Assembly (NCBI GenBank): GCA_030068145.1
Contig: JAPJBO010000798.1
Location: 1 to 64,000, forward strand
Reading direction: 5' to 3'
DNA: 64,000 nt
DNA from: Diplonema papillatum
Taxonomy: Eukaryota; Euglenozoa; Diplonemea; Diplonemida; Diplonemidae
The notes under the pieces were generated by a model, which saw nothing but the letters and a program-made list of their open reading frames with translations, ran no database searches and was not told where the DNA came from. The position numbers and the translations under genes are program-made. Position 1 is the first letter of the stretch, and each line of letters starts with the position of its first letter. Below are positions 19,701 through 28,904 of the stretch, piece by piece.

Positions 19701-22700
19701 GTCACCGCTTTCCGCCCCCCCCGGTGGGTGGCCGCGAGGACGAGGGGGGCGAAGGCGTACGCCCGCAACCACCCGGCATCATCGGTGGCTGCCCTGAGGA
19801 CGGTCTCGAAGAGAGCGGAGACCTGCGGCTTTGCGGCTGCCGGCACCCGTTCCAGAGTGCGAATGCCGGCAGTCGCAACCTCTTCGAACGTGAAGGGGAT
19901 TGCTCCCCCCCGATGGCCGTCTTGGCCCGCGGCCCTGGGAGCGCCCCCGGATGGCTCCACGGGAGTCCGAGGCGGGATCGCCGCCGGCTCCCTCCCGCCA
20001 GCCACGGCTTCCCGGTAGGCCTTGGAGCAGGGGCACCACATCCGGTGTCTGCCTCTCCGTTCCCCGGTCGTGCGGCAGATGCAGACGGGCGCCGGTGCCC
20101 TCTGCGACCCCGCTGCGCTCTGCAGACTGGCCGGTGCCGGTTCAGCGACCGTGGGGGCCGGGTCCTGAGCGTCGCTGGCTGCCGGCCCTGGGTTGGGGTG
20201 GATGTCCCCATCCACGCAGAGGTCGTCGCCGCCCCGTCCTCGCGAGAGGACGCGGACGGCCTCGGGGCCGCACCCTCCAGAGGGGCCCCCCGGCAGCGGC
20301 CCCGGGTGGCGCTGGACGTCCCCGTCATCGCAGGGGTCGTCCCCCCCCCTTCCCAGGGAGACGTGCACGTGGGGGGGCGCTGGGGCGTGGGCGGCCCGGA
20401 CGCTGTCCGGGAAGAGGACAGGCGTCAAGGACGCGGAGGACGAAGCCGGGGGACTTCGCCTCGCCGCCGTGCCTCTCCCCCGGCCGGCCGAAGCAGGGGC
20501 CGGTCCCGAAGGGCTGCGCCGCCCAGCCGCCAGCCGAGCGGCCAAGGCCCGGGCCGCCGCCGCTATACCGGCGCCCCGGCCCCGCCCCATACCCGCGAAC
20601 GACTTCCGCCTGACGGAGGCTGGAGTCCCCACTGGCGACCGGGACGCGGGGCGCTTAGCAGGGGTACCCGGTGTTCCGCAAACAGCGTTCAGCAAGTTCT
20701 GACAAGCTTGGCTGACGGGTGGGCGCGGGTCTGGCGAGCAGGCTGCCCCCGCCGGGGTGTGAGCGTTGCCGCCCGGCCCGGCCGCCGTCTCTGACGGCCC
20801 TCCCGGCCCCGGCGCGGGGGGACTGGGGCACGGGAGGTGCGCCCCCTCCCAAGCACTGCCCCCTGTCGGGAACGACGCTTCCGACGGTGTGCCCCACGTT
20901 AGGCCGGAAGGGGGCGTCTCCCATCCGGCGAGGGGGTCTTCGGCGCTGTGGGGCTGCTTGCGGCGCCTGGCCGCCGGCGTGTCGACCGGCGAGCGCGACG
21001 CCGGGCGTTTGTCGCCGGGGACCAAGCCAGCCCCCGAAGTGCCGGGCTCGACCCCCGGGGACGGGCCGTTCCGGGCAGGCCCGGCCCCCGCGACCGGCGG
21101 CAAGCCGGCTCCGGAGCCCCCCTCTCCGGGGCTGGCTTCCGCTGGGGCCGCGGCCAGGCCGGACCTGTCGTTCGCGGCCGACCCGTTCCCGAGGCCGGCC
21201 TCCGAGGGTGCCTCCGGTTGACCGGGTTCGGCGCTCGCGTCCGGCGCGTCGCTCGCCGGCTGGCCCGCCTGCGACGAGCCGCCCCCGGGCCCCCCGTTGC
21301 CGGAGCCGCCCCCGTCGCGGCGTTCGTCGCCTCCGCCGTGGCCCCCCCCGTCGCCCGACGTGCCCGACTCCGAATCGACATCAGAGTCCGACTCGTCGGA
21401 GTCCGGGAAGGGCTCAGCCGTCGAGGACCCGCCGGGCGCAGTCGGGTCCGCGGCGTGACGGAACCGACGACGCTCCCGCCGGAGCTTACGCTCCGCGGTC
21501 TGGGCGTCGGCTGCCCCGACGCCAGCCCGCCCCGCCGGCGCTCCGGCGGGTTCGACCTGGTCGGCCACCCCGATAGCGTCGGGGGAACCAGCCTGGTCTG
21601 CCACGTCGCGAGCTGCGCCGGCTGCGACCGGGGCGGCCTCCCTGTGGGGCGCGGCGAGACCCACCGGGTCGCCCTCGCCACACGCGGCGGCGGGGACCAC
21701 CTGGTCAGCCCCGCCTAGCCCGGCAGGGACCGCCTCACCCCCCACGTCCCCGGGCAGCGACAGTGCCCTGGGCCGGGACGCAGGCGGAGGCAGGCTCACG
21801 TCCCGAGGGGAAGCAGGGGACGACGCCGTCCTGTTCGACGCGCTGACGAACAGGACACGGTCGCAAGCGGGGGCCATGGATGCCTCGCGCTCGAAACCGG
21901 CCCCCTCTCCCTGCTCCGCCCCCCTCGGAGCAGGGTGAGGGGCGGCGGGGCCCGCCTGCAGGACGGGCTGGAGCGGGGCCCCGAAAGGGCCCGGTGCCGC
22001 GAACGGGAAGCCCTGTTGGGGGCCACCCTGAGCCGGCTGGGCCTGGGGCCTCTCCGCCTGCCACCGCAGGCAGAGCTCGCGCATGTGGCGGAGGCCCCCG
22101 TCTCCCACCGCCACATGGGCCACGACGAGCGAGTCGCGGCCCTGGGTCACGGCATCCTTGCGATGCCGGGCCCGGTGCTGGGCTTCCTCCCCGGCGGTGG
22201 TGCTGAGCCTACCGCACACGAGGCAAAGAGCCTCCACCGGGGTAGGGGCCCAGCTGTTGAACTCGCGGAGGAGCTGGGCTTCCAGCTCCTCCGCGCGTTC
22301 TTGCGCCCGGCGGACCTCCCGCCGGGCGGCCAGCACCTGCGGGAGCAGCGGGCCCTCCGGCAGGTCGTCGTCCGCGTACGGGCCCGCGGCCTGTACGCCC
22401 TGGCTGCGCCGAGCTGGCGCAGCCGTCGACCGCGTTGCCTGTTGTGTTGGTTGATTGCGAGGGGGGTGGAAGGAACGGTTGGGGTATTGGGGGTGAACAG
22501 GAAAGCGTACCTGCCCCGGGCGCGGGTGCCGATTCGGGCACCTGGCGTCCCTGCATCTGCCCCGCTGGAAGGCCGGGCAGACCGGGAGAAGCCGGTGCAC
22601 GTACCGGCACTGCACCCGACGGCAGCCCGCGCGTCGGAAGTTGAAGTCCCTGCAGACTTCACCTTCCCGCGCGGATTGCGCCGGGTGCACCCGGGCCCGG

Positions 22701-22954
22701 GGGACGGCTGCGGCGTCATCGGCGGCGGCGGCGGCGGCGTCGTCAGCGTCGGCGGCGGCGGCGTCGTCAGCGGCGGCGGCGTCGACAGCGGCAGCGGGAG
22801 AGCTCCGCCTGAGCGCCTCCGCAAACGAGCGGGGCAGCGGAACCGGGCCAGCGGACGCGGCGGCGTCCGCACTCCTACCGGCGGCAGGGGCCGCCTGCCC
22901 CTGACCACCCGGTGGCGTCCGGGGGGGCCGATCCCCCCCCGGCGACGGCGGCAT
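16706..22954 (-). CDS. LINE element 4: zinc-finger / RT / restriction-like endonuclease protein (R2/NeSL/HERO type)
   Basis: 2082 codons from ATG 22952-22954. The frame also opens 72 codons upstream through a poly-Lys run that is just an A-tract. N-terminal: Ala/Asp-rich stretch, two CCCH fingers (CRDFNFRRAGCRRVQCRYVH and CPAFQRGRCRDARCPNRH), and a C2H2-like finger (CLVCGRLS...HRARH). A long Pro/Gly/Ser-rich acidic linker and two 2A-like motifs follow. RT: GTAAGPSGLSAQHLL, LVPLVKKSGGIRPIACGE, ILQIDFANAFNMLRR, GVQQGDPLGPLLFSLAL, FFLDDG. C-terminal: CRLCGTGS...HARSC knuckle and a PD-(D/E)xK-type nuclease (KRPDISYV ... VVLDVAVTFP). Such elements are often site-specific. About 90 Pro/Ala-rich residues are inserted between RT motifs B and C. 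Confidence 0.9.
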   Translation of the reverse strand: MPPSPGGDRPPRTPPGGQGQAAPAAGRSADAAASAGPVPLPRSFAEALRRSSPAAAVDAAAADDAAAADADDAAAAAADDAAAVPRARVHPAQSAREGEVCRDFNFRRAGCRRVQCRYVHRLLPVCPAFQRGRCRDARCPNRHPRPGQVRFPVHPQYPNRSFHPPRNQPTQQATRSTAAPARRSQGVQAAGPYADDDLPEGPLLPQVLAARREVRRAQERAEELEAQLLREFNSWAPTPVEALCLVCGRLSTTAGEEAQHRARHRKDAVTQGRDSLVVAHVAVGDGGLRHMRELCLRWQAERPQAQPAQGGPQQGFPFAAPGPFGAPLQPVLQAGPAAPHPAPRGAEQGEGAGFEREASMAPACDRVLFVSASNRTASSPASPRDVSLPPPASRPRALSLPGDVGGEAVPAGLGGADQVVPAAACGEGDPVGLAAPHREAAPVAAGAARDVADQAGSPDAIGVADQVEPAGAPAGRAGVGAADAQTAERKLRRERRRFRHAADPTAPGGSSTAEPFPDSDESDSDVDSESGTSGDGGGHGGGDERRDGGGSGNGGPGGGSSQAGQPASDAPDASAEPGQPEAPSEAGLGNGSAANDRSGLAAAPAEASPGEGGSGAGLPPVAGAGPARNGPSPGVEPGTSGAGLVPGDKRPASRSPVDTPAARRRKQPHSAEDPLAGWETPPSGLTWGTPSEASFPTGGSAWEGAHLPCPSPPAPGPGGPSETAAGPGGNAHTPAGAACSPDPRPPVSQACQNLLNAVCGTPGTPAKRPASRSPVGTPASVRRKSFAGMGRGRGAGIAAAARALAARLAAGRRSPSGPAPASAGRGRGTAARRSPPASSSASLTPVLFPDSVRAAHAPAPPHVHVSLGRGGDDPCDDGDVQRHPGPLPGGPSGGCGPEAVRVLSRGRGGDDLCVDGDIHPNPGPAASDAQDPAPTVAEPAPASLQSAAGSQRAPAPVCICRTTGERRGRHRMWCPCSKAYREAVAGGREPAAIPPRTPVEPSGGAPRAAGQDGHRGGAIPFTFEEVATAGIRTLERVPAAAKPQVSALFETVLRAATDDAGWLRAYAFAPLVLAATHRGGRKAVTEALRRRVRLWRAGQLDTLWDEARAVSAGKADRRARRRTYPVADDADNRLELQTDVESVDDLDGATVRQVLRRARDRCYSRAVSALSAAQTAPADDATLAALMELHPPAPELPDDRSLRPVAVARPSPGVIRRVLKKMPKGTAAGPSGLSAQHLLDLWDVSGSFKEAVADAVWALSSGRVAAAARPYLFGARLVPLVKKSGGIRPIACGEILRRVAGKVLASDRAIKDLGANVLLRSGQVGVSVKAGADAGVHAIRRVAALYRDRDVTDRGILQIDFANAFNMLRREAIIRSVNRHAPQLLGYALAAYEKHSALVVGDRGISSECGVQQGDPLGPLLFSLALHDVVVPPSPEEQPPVPAALASSQAPTDSALATPARDSGQPEPPDAIGGQPTPSVPAQAPGSGDPAASPPPAGSSATRGAPEGALGQAELDLLTFFLDDGAAGGELDSLGRWLRDFEDRATAVGLSLNRGKCRLSVGPGATIPEALQGIETCPLDEIQHLGVPCGSPEKMRVFVEEAAKGAERKMRMIASLPDAHVALTLLKFCAGFVSVVHLMRAVGAVFDFAGIDQATQSCLATITGIETDASAWALASLPVRLGGLGLHSCADTAAIAHIAATFDGEACLSSLVTPYVLPHAMLLDEDDTFLASLEDPRLAPYDSVLEKIQNVLQARDNYGGRGQKVWSATVHDERRKALIISMTEELGRSGQLQGSALALKQVQIRARIQSCSGQHASAWLYGNAEADPRLWLSPAELAVAIRLRLGLPIAPTPSICRLCGTGSADVDGVHARSCFSGGRRTRMHNALRDVIADFARRGLLAPAVERPVFSNTERKRPDISYVRDGTTVVLDVAVTFPLQPSNPQYAKRAAEKPGGAATAYATAVKEGKYRGIIDNEPNPREWLAVPLVVDTFGAWCPGALTELRQIARKSALREDRTASAACQDFFHQLSFQVAQGVARIVISSGGARPDEAVHPVAGGSVTASRVFLPGRTCSLAGQPRSQ
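20183..20343 (-). other. Tandem pair of 2A-like motifs in element 4
   Basis: Two related segments lie about 37 residues apart: GRGGDDPCDDGDVQRHPGP and GRGGDDLCVDGDIHPNPGP. The second carries a full NPGP end and the same GDIHPNPGP core as element 2. The first has RHPGP, losing the Asn normally required, so it is probably an inactive duplicate. Position between the linker and the RT suggests separation of a zinc-finger protein from the RT-nuclease protein. Confidence 0.65.
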
Positions 22955-22964
22955 TTTCTCAACG

Positions 22965-23001
<37 letters not shown>

Positions 23002-23105
23002 CATCAGCGCCCCATGGTTTTATCGGGGGTAGGTGTACTGTTCCTACATTACTCGCGGTCGGCCGAGCCGTCGGAGCTACCGGTTTCTTCGGGGAGCTCA
23101 TATAA
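22955..23105 (-). promoter_or_regulatory. 5' leader of element 4 with long A-tract
   Basis: On the minus strand an A-run of about 34 (plus-strand T at 22967-23000) precedes the chosen ATG by 12 bases. Upstream, an alternative ATG (MSSPKKPVAPTARP...) is in frame through the A-tract, with TATATGAG just before it. Either this is the true N-terminus, or the A-tract is the tail of another insertion. Confidence 0.4.
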
Positions 23106-23304
23106 GGGCCAAAATTCGCTTTTAGCGCCTGCTCAGTTGGAATTCTTATCGGAAAGTGCGAGATCGTCATTTACTCGTTTCCAGTGTCCCAGGACGGTAT
23201 TTCTGCTCTCAGAGCTTATTTCGCCCGGTTTGCGAAGAACTCAAAATGAGTCCAAAAATTCTCACTCGGTAGTGAACAAAAAAATTTTCCGCCGTTTTTT
23301 TAGC

Positions 23305-23372
23305 CCATGGTCCAGAGGTTACCACACCCACACAGGGGTTTGAGGGTCGGTGGTTCGATTCCCGCCGGAAAT
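23305..23372 (+). repeat. tRNA-derived sequence (SINE head or tRNA pseudogene)
   Basis: TGGTCCAGAGGTTACC resembles a tRNA A box / D arm, and GGTTCGATTCCC 45 bases later is a perfect B box. The T stem is imperfect and no paired acceptor stem is visible. A T-run (GTTTTTTTG) follows as for Pol III termination. Confidence 0.5.
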
Positions 23373-23570
23373 CGTTTTTTTGGGTTTTTGAAACAGCCCC
23401 AAAACCGACCTTTTGTCCATCTGCACGCCAGATTTTGGTCGCCACGCGAGCTGATTGCTTGCCCATAATCGCCAGGGATAGCTCTTACCATCCCAAAAAA
23501 AAATTTCCCAAAAACTCCAAAATTTTGACCCAAAACGGGCTGCTTTTCAGACGGAAAATCTGTGACACTT

Positions 23571-23850
23571 TTTCAGAGTTATAGTTCGCTTGAGAATCCG
23601 GGATTTTAGAGTCTCCGGGGTGACTTTCGTCGAATGGGTTCTTTTAAAGCTATTACGGGTGGGTTTGGGGGGGCATGCATGGCTTCTTTCGTGTACACCT
23701 TACTTGGTCGCTTTGGCGAGTCAGGTTCGAAACAATTTGTGACCGACACCAAGTTCTCGCCAGGTTAGGTGAGTGTTCTTGGGCTCCCCACGTCTTACAA
23801 GTTGAGCAGGAGTTGCCCTGTAAACCGTATCGGTCCATTGTTCGCACCAT
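23571..23850 (+). repeat. Dispersed repeat family R1, copy 1
   Basis: Shared blocks with copies at 30205, 32685 and 42838: AGAGTTATAGTTCGCTTGA, GGGTCTCCG-like, GACCGACACCAAG, and GGGCTCCCCACGTCTTACAAG followed by TTGAGCAGGAGTTGCC. Length ~280 bp. Read on the minus strand the family runs from GTGGGG(A/G)G. No coding potential. Confidence 0.7.
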
Positions 23851-24191
23851 GGCTCTAAGTAGAGTAGAGTGTAGAATAGCTCAGAGAGGTTTGCTGGTAG
23901 CAGCGAACGTTGCGCTTTTCGTGGAATGGGTGTTATACACAACACGGCTACAACACGAGGATGCAGTCCTGCTTAGGTGTGCACTCAGCCATCACAGGGC
24001 CTCAGATCTCGCTACCTGCCACCCAGAAGGCCGCAGCAGTAACCTTCGCAATGAAGGCACGCGCGGCTGAGTGTATGTAGGCGATCCATACAACAGCTGC
24101 ATCAGACGCAGCTTGATCCGAGAGCTCGCTAGGAGGTGACGCTGCTCACCTGCCAGTCTCACTACTGACTGCTGCCCCAAACACATGGGCC

Positions 24192-24413
24192 AAAATACTC
24201 GAGGGACTGCCTTGTGCTCATTTCGAAGGAGGCTAGAGGGGGAGAAAACAATACAACTGCAAAGTGGGTCTTTTTTGTTGAACGCTTACGCCCGCCACTA
24301 AACCCAGATTCACCTGTGTTTCGTGTGGGCTACAGCACATTTACCTCCTTTGATTTTTTGCAACTGGCAGTCTCCTCAAGCATTTCCTACAAAGCAGGTG
24401 CGTATACAAACCC
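24192..24413 (-). repeat. Dispersed repeat family R2, copy next to exon at 24436
   Basis: Nearly identical to 55722-55938 (both contain GCTAGAGGGGGAGAAAACAA and CTCAAGCATTTCCTACAAAG). On the minus strand it begins about 22 bases after the proposed 5' splice site of the 24436-24920 exon, the same relative place as the other copy. No ORF, no clear tRNA promoter. Confidence 0.8.
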
Positions 24414-24435
24414 CCCCGCCTACCCTAATGGGAAC

Positions 24436-24920
24436 TGTTCCGCGGCTCGAAAAAGAGCATACGGTAGTCTTGCATGGTCTGCTGGAACTCCTGTGCCGCA
24501 GCTGCCGCCTTGCGAGAGAAGAAGGCGTTGAACTGGACCTGCACCTCGACCAGTGTTTCGTCAGCCTCCAGGAGCGCCACACTTCTCGCCGTCGAGACGT
24601 CGGTCGCGTTGTCGTCAGTCGTGTCGCACATAGCTCTGCGGGATGGGTCCCACGACATAATCGCGCTATCGCAGCTCTTCGTGGCGCAAACTGAGGTGGG
24701 GCACACGTACGCGATGAAGGTCTGGTCGCTCATGTAGCCGATGGCTGTGTCGAGGTTATCGCCGAGAAGCGACAGCTGGGCACCGACTGAGGAGGGCGAC
24801 GTGCTGAGCAGCAAGTGCGCGAAAATGTACTGCGGCTCAGCTCCATTCGCCTCGTTCCACTCGCACGTCGGGTAGTGCACGTACCCGGTCGCACAGCTAC
24901 CGCAGTCCGTACCTGTGAAC
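24436..24920 (-). CDS. Mosaic gene exon: EGF-like tail plus unknown extracellular region
   Basis: The 3' splice site is CACAACGCAG|G at 24920/24921. The first base completes a Gly codon left by the exon at 30539, giving ...CTCLQG-FTGTDCGSCATGY, a continuous EGF-like Cys pattern. The rest (TCEWNEANG..., CPTSVCATKSCD, a helical LVEVQVQFNAFF segment) is not recognised. A likely 5' splice site is A|GTTCCC (24435); if it is not used, a TAG at 24425-24427 ends the protein. Exon length 485 with phases 2 to 1. This is the most downstream piece of the gene I can support. Confidence 0.6.
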
Positions 24921-25434
24921 CTGCGTTGTGAAAAGTGGAATTCATGCAACTCGCAACTCCGATTTTTGAATGAAGACCGCAGGTGGGCCCCTTGTACTCA
25001 GTCTAAGTAGCTACAAAAAAGCTATAGCTTGCGGGCTGATGAACGGTAGACAAATCTAAGTTTTTGCCGGTCGACAAGAGCCTGCAGCCACTGATTGAAG
25101 AGGCTCGGTCACTCACCCGGCTAGTCACCGCGGCTACCGCGATGTTCGCCGAGAAGCGTCTGACTCTGACGCAGAGAACGCAAGACCGAACTGATGCTGA
25201 TAGAATGTCGGGCAAAAAGCGACTCTTCTTGGTGAAAGACTCCTGTGTGCAGCCACGGTCCGACTGTCTTACTGTCCTGCCCGTACACAAAGCTAAGGAT
25301 ACGCACGTGATTTTGTATTGGTTTTGGTCCAAGTTTGGAAGTCCCACACAGGCCGGTGCCGGGGCTCAACCCCGCGCGGAGAGCCCCGCTGAGGCACTGG
25401 GAACGGATCTACTGGTGAAACGTTGAACCAGTAA
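24921..25434. other. Intronic sequence, nothing recognised
   Basis: Part of the intron between exons 30539-30664 and 24436-24920. A 120-codon plus frame at 25064-25426 has no recognisable motif and I do not call it. Confidence 0.4.
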
Positions 25435-25580
25435 CACCCCAAATAGGGTAAAACGGCGATTTTCTGGCGATTTTCTTGCAATGTAGTACTTCCCGTGAAC
25501 TTCCCAAGTACTTCCCATACACACCCCAAAATAGGGTAAAACGGCGATTTCTGGCGATTTTCTTGCAAGGTAGTACCTAT
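25435..25580. repeat. Tandem/dispersed repeat R3, two units
   Basis: About 85-bp units with AAATAGGGTAAAACGGCGAT, CTGGCGATTTTCTTGCAA and CTTCCCGTGAACTTCCCAAG. The same units recur three times at 29620-29868. Confidence 0.85.
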
Positions 25581-25856
25581 GCAAGTAGAAAGTGCCCCCC
25601 TGTTGTTCTAGTAGGCCATTCTCAGCCCCGGAGACGCCCCGGGAGAGCCCCGGCACCGGCCAGCCCCCGGGGCCCCCACACTGCACGACTGACTGGGGCG
25701 GCCGATTTTCTTGGTTGTTTTCAAAGTGCGCACCCGAAGAACAACCAATTCTTGGGCCAGAATCCCCGGGCCAGCCTCCACACTGCTGGGCTCGCTATTG
25801 TACTAGTGTGCGATTTAGCTATAGCTAGCCGATAGCTAGCTTGATGTCTAGCTGAT

Positions 25857-25972
25857 AATACCGTCTTCGGAAAAATATTGGATAGGAAAAATATCCAAAT
25901 TTTTCTGGGATGGCCATTTTATCCAAAATATTTCCTATCCAAACATTTTTCCTATCCAAATATTTTTCCGGT
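25857..25972. mobile_element. MITE-like palindromic element, copy 1
   Basis: About 115 bp, AT-rich, with ends related as inverted repeats: CCGTCTTCGGAAAAATATTG... and ...CAAATATTTTTCCGG, internal GGATAGGAAAAATATCC. A second copy in the same family lies at 27731-27846 in largely reversed arrangement. No coding capacity. Confidence 0.6.
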
Positions 25973-26065
25973 CCGATCAAAGTTCAAGACGATTTTCCGT
26001 TGTTAAGTCCAGAACGTATTCCCCCGCCCCCCTAACTATGGTATTTCCCCGAGCCAGCCACGAAA

Positions 26066-26618
26066 TTAGGCTGAGAGCGCTTTGGACGCTCCGACCCAGC
26101 GACTAGGAAGCAACGGTGACACTGATGGTTCGATTCGCAGACGGGAAAAGCACTTGCTGATGGAACCGTTTCTTGCGCCCTCACCATTTTTCACCCTCCA
26201 GTCGATGTACTGCTTTGCTGTCACGGTGTTGACCCATTCGGGGTCTAGGTCAAGTGGAACCCCTTCGCGTCTGCGACCTGGGGAATGACCCGGCTCGTTT
26301 TTCCCACAAGGATCACTTGGTAGGGGATGGGAGTCCCGTCCGCAGCCCCACCAGTCACAACAGTAACGCTTCGCTTGTCGCCCATAGCCAATGCGCACAT
26401 CACGAGTACCTTTCGGGGCGTGTTGCAGTCGGGCTGGGCATGAAAAGCGCCGCAGCATGGTCGCAGTTCAAGACGCAGCTTTGTGGGATATCGTGTTGCT
26501 CCATTAATCTCTTCTTTCTTACAAGTTGTCGACAACTAACAAGTAAAAGAATAAAACTACGCATTTCTTTTGAATAAAACAAAACTACGCATATATTTTT
26601 GTGCCGACTGGGTTTCAT
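26066..26618 (-). pseudogene. Relic of a pogo/Tigger-like DDE transposase
   Basis: Pieces of a DDE_1-type transposase appear in different minus frames. HDIPQSCVLNCDHAAALFMP resembles the first catalytic Asp motif (LNxDxTxxxxVP). GDKRSVTVVTGGAADGTPIP then YQVILVGKT is the conserved strand pair, and KGFHLT, a stop, then EWVNTVTAKQYIDW resembles the region before the second Asp. At least two frame changes and one TAG break it. It lies within an intron of the mosaic gene. A further open stretch at 26636-26836 could be its 5' part but shows no motif. Confidence 0.6.
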
Positions 26619-26639
26619 TCAGTACTCTGCTTGTCTCAG

Positions 26640-27200
26640 CTCGTCTGGGCGTGGTTGTGCTTCCGACCCCACTTCAGCCCAGTCTGTGCAAGTTCTGATT
26701 CGATGACTGCCAACCCAGTAGTTCGGGCGACGGTCGCGCGTGCAAGCAGCTCACGAGCGAGTAAGTGATAGCGGCCCAATTCGTTCGTTTTCGCTCGATC
26801 AGTTCTAAAAGGATCGCGGTCTCCTTTTGTCTTCATGACAATGGACGGCCTCTCTTGGCCTTTGGTTCGTTAACGTCGATCCGTTCACTCCGACTTCCGC
26901 CCAGAGCGTGCGCAATGGTAGTTGCTTTTTTTCTTACAGCGTACGAGCGCGAGTGGCCGTTCGCACGAGACCTTCTTTTGCCTGGCATGCTGTTCCACCT
27001 CTGCATCCCTCCTGTGAGTCCTGGACAGCAACAAGCTCACCCATTTCAAGGTCTCTTTCCTCCGAGTTGTACTTCCCGCCCTTTTTTGCGGAGCGTTCTG
27101 CGGTGTTCCTCGTGCGGTATATCTGATTGATATCTCTGGTTCGTTTGTTGCTGCATGGCACTGATACGTAGCCTTATTTGACCATTTCTTTCATAAACTA
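26640..27200. other. Intronic sequence, nothing firm
   Basis: Short open frames on both strands without motifs, possibly the eroded 5' part of the transposase relic. Confidence 0.3.
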
Positions 27201-27204
27201 AGTC

Positions 27205-27290
27205 AATGAGGAGTGAAAAAGTGCGGGAGTGCCACTCCCGCATTGCGCATTCCCCCTCAATGGGGGTCCCACTCCCGCATTGAAGGAGTT
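27205..27290. repeat. Cluster of short hairpins
   Basis: GCGGGAGTGCCACTCCCGC is a perfect stem with a CCA-centred loop. CCCCCTCAATGGGGG follows, then CACTCCCGCATTG again. This looks like a small foldback repeat. Confidence 0.6.
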
Positions 27291-27615
27291 AGGCCGACCG
27301 CACAAATGACCGCAACCACCATCGCAATCCGGAGTGGGTGTCCGGGGTGTACATCAAGAGAGCCGAACAGAAAGTCCCGTCCGGGTAAAGCAGCTACTGC
27401 TGTGCGGGCATTCAGAGGAGACATAAATTCGAAAAATACTCGACGTAGCTGCTTCGACTCCGCATGGAAGGGAGGAAATATAGAGGTAAGGGGCAAATAC
27501 AATACAAACACAATCTGATTTGTTCTTCGCTTACACCACCGTGTGTTGTTTTCTCACTCAGGACTTTTGACCTGTTGTGTTTGTGTGATTTGTCGTGTAG
27601 GGGTAGACCCGCATG

Positions 27616-27727
27616 ACCTCACGTCCGTTCAACACGTGGTTCGGTAGTTACAGCACTTGGGATCCCTTCTGTTCTTTGACGGCAGCATCGTCGAGCATTT
27701 CCTTTCAAGCTGGCGCTTATGTAAAAG
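27616..27727 (-). repeat. Diverged R2 copy
   Basis: Blocks GAGCATTTCCTTTCAAGCTGG and CGCTTATGTAAAAG correspond to R2 at 24380 and 55910, with many substitutions. No exon is seen beside this copy. Confidence 0.55.
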
Positions 27728-27730
27728 AAG

Positions 27731-27846
27731 AATTCCGGAAAAATATCCAAATGTGCCGCGGAAGGCCGTTTTATCCAAAATATTTCCTATCCAAATATTT
27801 TTCCTATCCAAATATTTTCGTATCCAATATTTTTCCGAAGACGGTA
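27731..27846. mobile_element. MITE-like palindromic element, copy 2
   Basis: Shares TTTTATCCAAAATATTTCC and TATCCAAATATTTTTCCTATCC with 25857-25972 and ends in ATATTTTTCCGAAGACGGT, the reverse complement of the start of copy 1. It lies immediately next to the diverged R2 copy. Confidence 0.6.
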
Positions 27847-27849
27847 GCT

Positions 27850-28900
27850 AAAATAGCTAAAATAGCTGACTGAGCATTTTCAACCGTCACTATTCCGAGG
27901 AGTTTCTCGGATTTTGTTCCGTTTAGTTTTCCGGGATTTTGCAGGCAGATGATGAGCATAAGGTTCAAAGGGTCCCATGTCGTGAGACAAAGTTTTTTCG
28001 GCCAGCTGTGAGGAACTGTCTCCAGGAGTTGCCCAAAGCATGAACGTCAAGGACGCCCAACAAAGCCTATGGAGGGGCTCTCTTCTGATCCAAAATGCTG
28101 GCACAGTGGCACAGGTTGATCTGGCTCGTCAGGTACTCCCGCGTTGCAAAGTGCAGCTTCCTTTCAACCCACCGTGCTACCACCCCCCTTCATCGGGCTT
28201 CCTCACAGTAGGACTGGACCTGGGCCTGGCTTGCTGTACTCTGGCCTCCGGGTCTCTGGCAGACTCTGCTAACAATGCTGGTAGACTTGTATCGTAGGGC
28301 CTGGGGGAAACCCCGACGCACCACAACAATCCTTTTCATTTCCGGGTCTTTTTCTCGCATCGGGGCTGACCGCGAGCAAGAATTCGCCGAAAAAGTCTGC
28401 CACGTGGAGTCACGGTGGACCAGCCAAGCGAAGAACGTTTTCACCCGCCACCCCGACCTTTCTGCACTCTCGTTTGCTACGTTTCCGCACTCCTGACCTT
28501 TTGGGGGTTCTCGTGGCCCGACTGAAGCACGAGGAGCTGCTGCGGGGCAGCATGGGACACGAGGCGAAGAGCCTCCTTCTAGTAAGCTGTTCCACGGTCT
28601 TCATCGTTCCCAGAGCCAAGACATCCACCGATAAGTGCAATCGATGTCACCCTCGATCAACCGCAGTCGAGCCGAGGAGAACAGTTGTTTCGCCTTTCCG
28701 ATTGCTCGGGATTTTCAATTTCCTTCTGAATCCTCGGTTTCCAATCTGTTTGAAAGTCGTTTCCTCAGTCCATGTAGAATTGAAATCTTTGGTATTGATC
28801 CTGACACCCACAGCAACCTTGGTACGACTGTTACTTCCTCTTGCTGAGAAGTACGTGCGCTCGGCTAAAGACAGGCGCGGGGCGAGACTGGAGGCAGCAG
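27850..28900. other. Intronic sequence, nothing recognised
   Basis: Mixed-composition DNA. Open frames up to 154 codons exist (28474-28938 plus) but show no motif, no partner splice sites and no repeat relationship I can see. Confidence 0.35.
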
Positions 28901-28904
28901 TTAA

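Noticed and set aside
19724..23032. Long plus-strand frames (up to 365 codons) opposite element 4
   Set aside because: GC-rich antisense shadows of the element 4 reading frame; no motifs, and the opposite strand has clear RT and zinc-finger domains.
22955..23170. Element 4 protein starting upstream with a poly-Lys tract
   Set aside because: The Lys run is encoded by a ~34-base A-tract, more likely a tail or target tract; kept only as an alternative start.
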